From NCBI GenBank assembly GCA_023251435.1, contig JAHEYU010000008.1, forward strand, positions 93,297 through 128,010: 34,714 bases of DNA. Direction: 5' to 3'. Within the stretch, counting starts at the first letter, position 1; each line of letters starts with the position of its first letter. The notes below the pieces were generated by a model, which did not search any database, was not told the DNA's origin, and worked only from the letters and a program-made list of their open reading frames with translations. Position numbers and translations under genes: made by a program. The DNA comes from Bacteroidota bacterium. Its GTDB lineage: Bacteria; Bacteroidota; Bacteroidia; Bacteroidales; Prolixibacteraceae. Of the stretch, positions 32,937 through 34,714 are shown in pieces.

Positions 32937-34714
32937 TCAATAATTTGTATCAATTGATTCAACAGTTATTTTTTCGACTGACTGAAATATTTCCATTCCG
33001 ATGGTTAGCGATTCGGGGCATTTTCCCATTTTATTCAGAAAAGTATTTCCTGCCTCGTCATAGGTTTTTACGCGCTTCACCAGCGCATCTAGTTGTGGTT
33101 TCGACTCTTTCGCCTTTATCAGAAAAGCGGCAGCATCGGTTTTAAGTAGATTCGACATTGAACCGGTTAAGGTCGACAACTCCTGAAGTGCACCTTGATA
33201 ATCGGTTAATGATATACTTTTGAAATTTTCGACACATTCTCCGAGATTTTTCATTCCTGCGCCCAAGGCCGAAAAATCTTTTGCTGTTACGGTTATATTT
33301 TTTGTACTGTCGCAGCCGCAATCGCCGGGCTCGTAGGGTAGTCCTACCTTGGTTGATTGGACGGGGGGTCGTTCGGGATCTATTAGAATTTCATCATCTG
33401 GTGTTGACTGCTCGGGTATTGGTTGGTCGTTTTGCGGTTCCTGAACCGTAGGCTGTTCCGTTTTAGGTGTAGGGTTCTGCTTAGGCGCTTGTTCCTGAGG
33501 AATAGGGGTCAAATCGGCCAGAGGAATATCGTCGTTATTTGTTTTAGCTTGTCTTTTGCCGCAAAGTTGCTGGCGACTTTTCACCAAATCATATTCCCTA
33601 TTGGCCTTCTCCACATTTTTCTTTAACTCTTCAATCATCTTGCTGGTGAGTGCCCACTCCGAGGCATTATCGCAAACTTTCTGAGCAGCGTTACTCACTT
33701 CATCAAGTGCTATTGCCGCGCTTAACGATTTGCCGTAGGCATCTGAAACAGCTTGTGAATATGTTTTTTCAACAATCTCTTCAAACGACTTGCCGGCAGC
33801 CTGTTTCCCGACGTTGTTACTTAACTCCTGAGGATTGCTGCTGGAAATTATTTCGGACAAAGCGGCTCCGTTATCAGCAATCTCTGCTGCAATATGAATT
33901 GCCTTTGTCGGTGCTTTGCCGTTTGAAATTATTGTAAGGCCGATCTTCAGCATCATCTGATTGAATGAACTGAGAAACTCATTCCTGGCTTTTTGAAATT
34001 CCGGCGATCCTTGAGTATTCAGTAATTCATTTATGGCAGTCCTAAGGTTTTCTTCAGCAGCTTTTTCCATTTTTTCCAGCCGGGCAATGGTTTGGTCGTC
34101 GCAGTTTACCACTTCAACATCCACTGCCGGACCGGTGGTTGCACCACAATTGGTAGTTGCCTGAATGGTTCTTTTACCAGGAAGAATACCCTGTAACACC
34201 ACAACATCACCAAGACCAACTGCGGTTAAAACACCGGGGTCAGCCGGAACAAACCTAAGAAGATCAGTTGCTTCATTGGGTTTTGTTTGCACCGGAACCT
34301 TTAAAATACCCTCCAGTTTTTTCCCATTTACGTCGAAAAAGGCAATCTGTGGGATTTTTTGCCCGCCATTGTATGATTCTACCAGTACACATGCAGCTTC
34401 CTTTTTGGCTTCTGTTTTTTTACCATCTGCACTGGTATATTCAACATACAAAGTTCCCCGTCCGGGAGAAGAACCGCGCAGAGTAGCAGAAGAACCATTG
34501 GTTTCGATTGAAAACATTTCCCTAGGTTCGGCCCAAAACCGGTACGTTCCGCCTTCTTTAGCGGCTTTTGCTGTCACCACACTTTCCTCTCCTGCACCAA
34601 TTTCAGTGCAACCAATAATTTCGACACCCACATCGGGCAAAGTTGCCGTTACTGTCACTTCGTAGGCATATGTACCTTTGCCGTCGCTTCCGGGACCTTT
34701 TGCGGAAACGGTTT
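32937..34714 (-). CDS. Large protein of unknown function with Ig-like, helical and proline-rich regions (5' end outside window)
   Basis: The minus-strand frame remains open to the window edge, so this is a C-terminal fragment of at least 590 residues. A beta-rich Ig/PKD-like part (YAYEVTVTATLPDVGVEIIGC, RFWAEPREMFSIETNG, GRGTLYVEYTSADGK, LQGILPGKRTIQATTNCGA) is followed by a long helical region (ARLEKMEKAAEENLRTAINELL onward), a Pro/Gln/Glu linker (around 33370-33520) and a second helical segment with a CGC pair (GDCGCDST). I do not recognise the family. A signal peptide cannot be judged, since the start is missing. The 120 nt between this stop and the GH20 stop hold no clear terminator. Confidence 0.75.
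   Translation of the reverse strand, partial: TVSAKGPGSDGKGTYAYEVTVTATLPDVGVEIIGCTEIGAGEESVVTAKAAKEGGTYRFWAEPREMFSIETNGSSATLRGSSPGRGTLYVEYTSADGKKTEAKKEAACVLVESYNGGQKIPQIAFFDVNGKKLEGILKVPVQTKPNEATDLLRFVPADPGVLTAVGLGDVVVLQGILPGKRTIQATTNCGATTGPAVDVEVVNCDDQTIARLEKMEKAAEENLRTAINELLNTQGSPEFQKARNEFLSSFNQMMLKIGLTIISNGKAPTKAIHIAAEIADNGAALSEIISSSNPQELSNNVGKQAAGKSFEEIVEKTYSQAVSDAYGKSLSAAIALDEVSNAAQKVCDNASEWALTSKMIEELKKNVEKANREYDLVKSRQQLCGKRQAKTNNDDIPLADLTPIPQEQAPKQNPTPKTEQPTVQEPQNDQPIPEQSTPDDEILIDPERPPVQSTKVGLPYEPGDCGCDSTKNITVTAKDFSALGAGMKNLGECVENFKSISLTDYQGALQELSTLTGSMSNLLKTDAAAFLIKAKESKPQLDALVKRVKTYDEAGNTFLNKMGKCPESLTIGMEIFQSVEKITVESIDTNY

Noticed and set aside
34165-34665. Plus-strand ORF of 166 residues at the right edge
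   Set aside because: It is antisense to the open frame of the truncated large protein, which continues past the window end.

Overview
The window looks like chromosome from a Bacteroidota (Bacteroidetes) organism, most likely a Marinilabiliales/Prolixibacteraceae-like member. The order and family are an inference from protein style only. The phylum call rests on several signs: Bacteroidetes-type promoters (TTG, about 18 nt, TAnnTTTG), an ECF-sigma/FecR pair whose FecR ends in a DUF4974-like module, STN domains, a C-terminal type IX secretion (T9SS) sorting domain, many lipoprotein or signal-peptide starts, and AT-rich intergenic DNA with few Shine-Dalgarno sites.

Left part (1-8.5 kb). A truncated minus-strand PI-PLC-like secreted protein is followed by tRNA-Val(GAC). 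Next come the minus-strand housekeeping genes frr and pyrH, a possible 60-residue ORF bracketed by two terminators, an acyl-carrier-protein-like protein lacking the phosphopantetheine serine, and a GNAT acetyltransferase. A plus-strand operon of three tandem cyclophilin-type prolyl isomerases starts from a good promoter. The third of these is fused to a trypsin-like domain that looks catalytically dead. pheS follows.

Middle part (8.4-19.2 kb). A 24-bp perfect palindrome separates pheS from a higBA toxin-antitoxin module. Then come a secreted metallophosphoesterase, a Crp/Fnr regulator divergent from an OsmC/AraC-regulator pair, and a YceI-pirin pair. A membrane-anchored winged-helix regulator is divergent from a DUF6807 (PmoA-like) protein and a Tat-exported Gfo/Idh/MocA oxidoreductase, which looks like a small carbohydrate-related locus. 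A seven-helix membrane AraC regulator is divergent from a large T9SS-exported surface protein.

Right part (22.8-34.7 kb). tRNA-Leu(CAA) on the minus strand precedes the most unusual locus. It runs: ECF sigma factor, FecR anti-sigma, an STN/double retropepsin-like aspartyl protease/PDZ protein, an STN/carboxypeptidase-regulatory-like protein, an MG2/TonB-plug-like protein, and a GH20 beta-N-acetylhexosaminidase lipoprotein. The usual FecI-FecR partner, a TonB-dependent receptor, is absent. The STN signalling module sits instead on a predicted periplasmic protease and on a companion protein. I infer a cell-envelope sensing or proteolysis system controlled by the sigma/anti-sigma pair. The window ends inside a large minus-strand protein with Ig-like, helical and proline-rich regions that I do not recognise.

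All domain calls come from reading the translated sequence. No database search was run.
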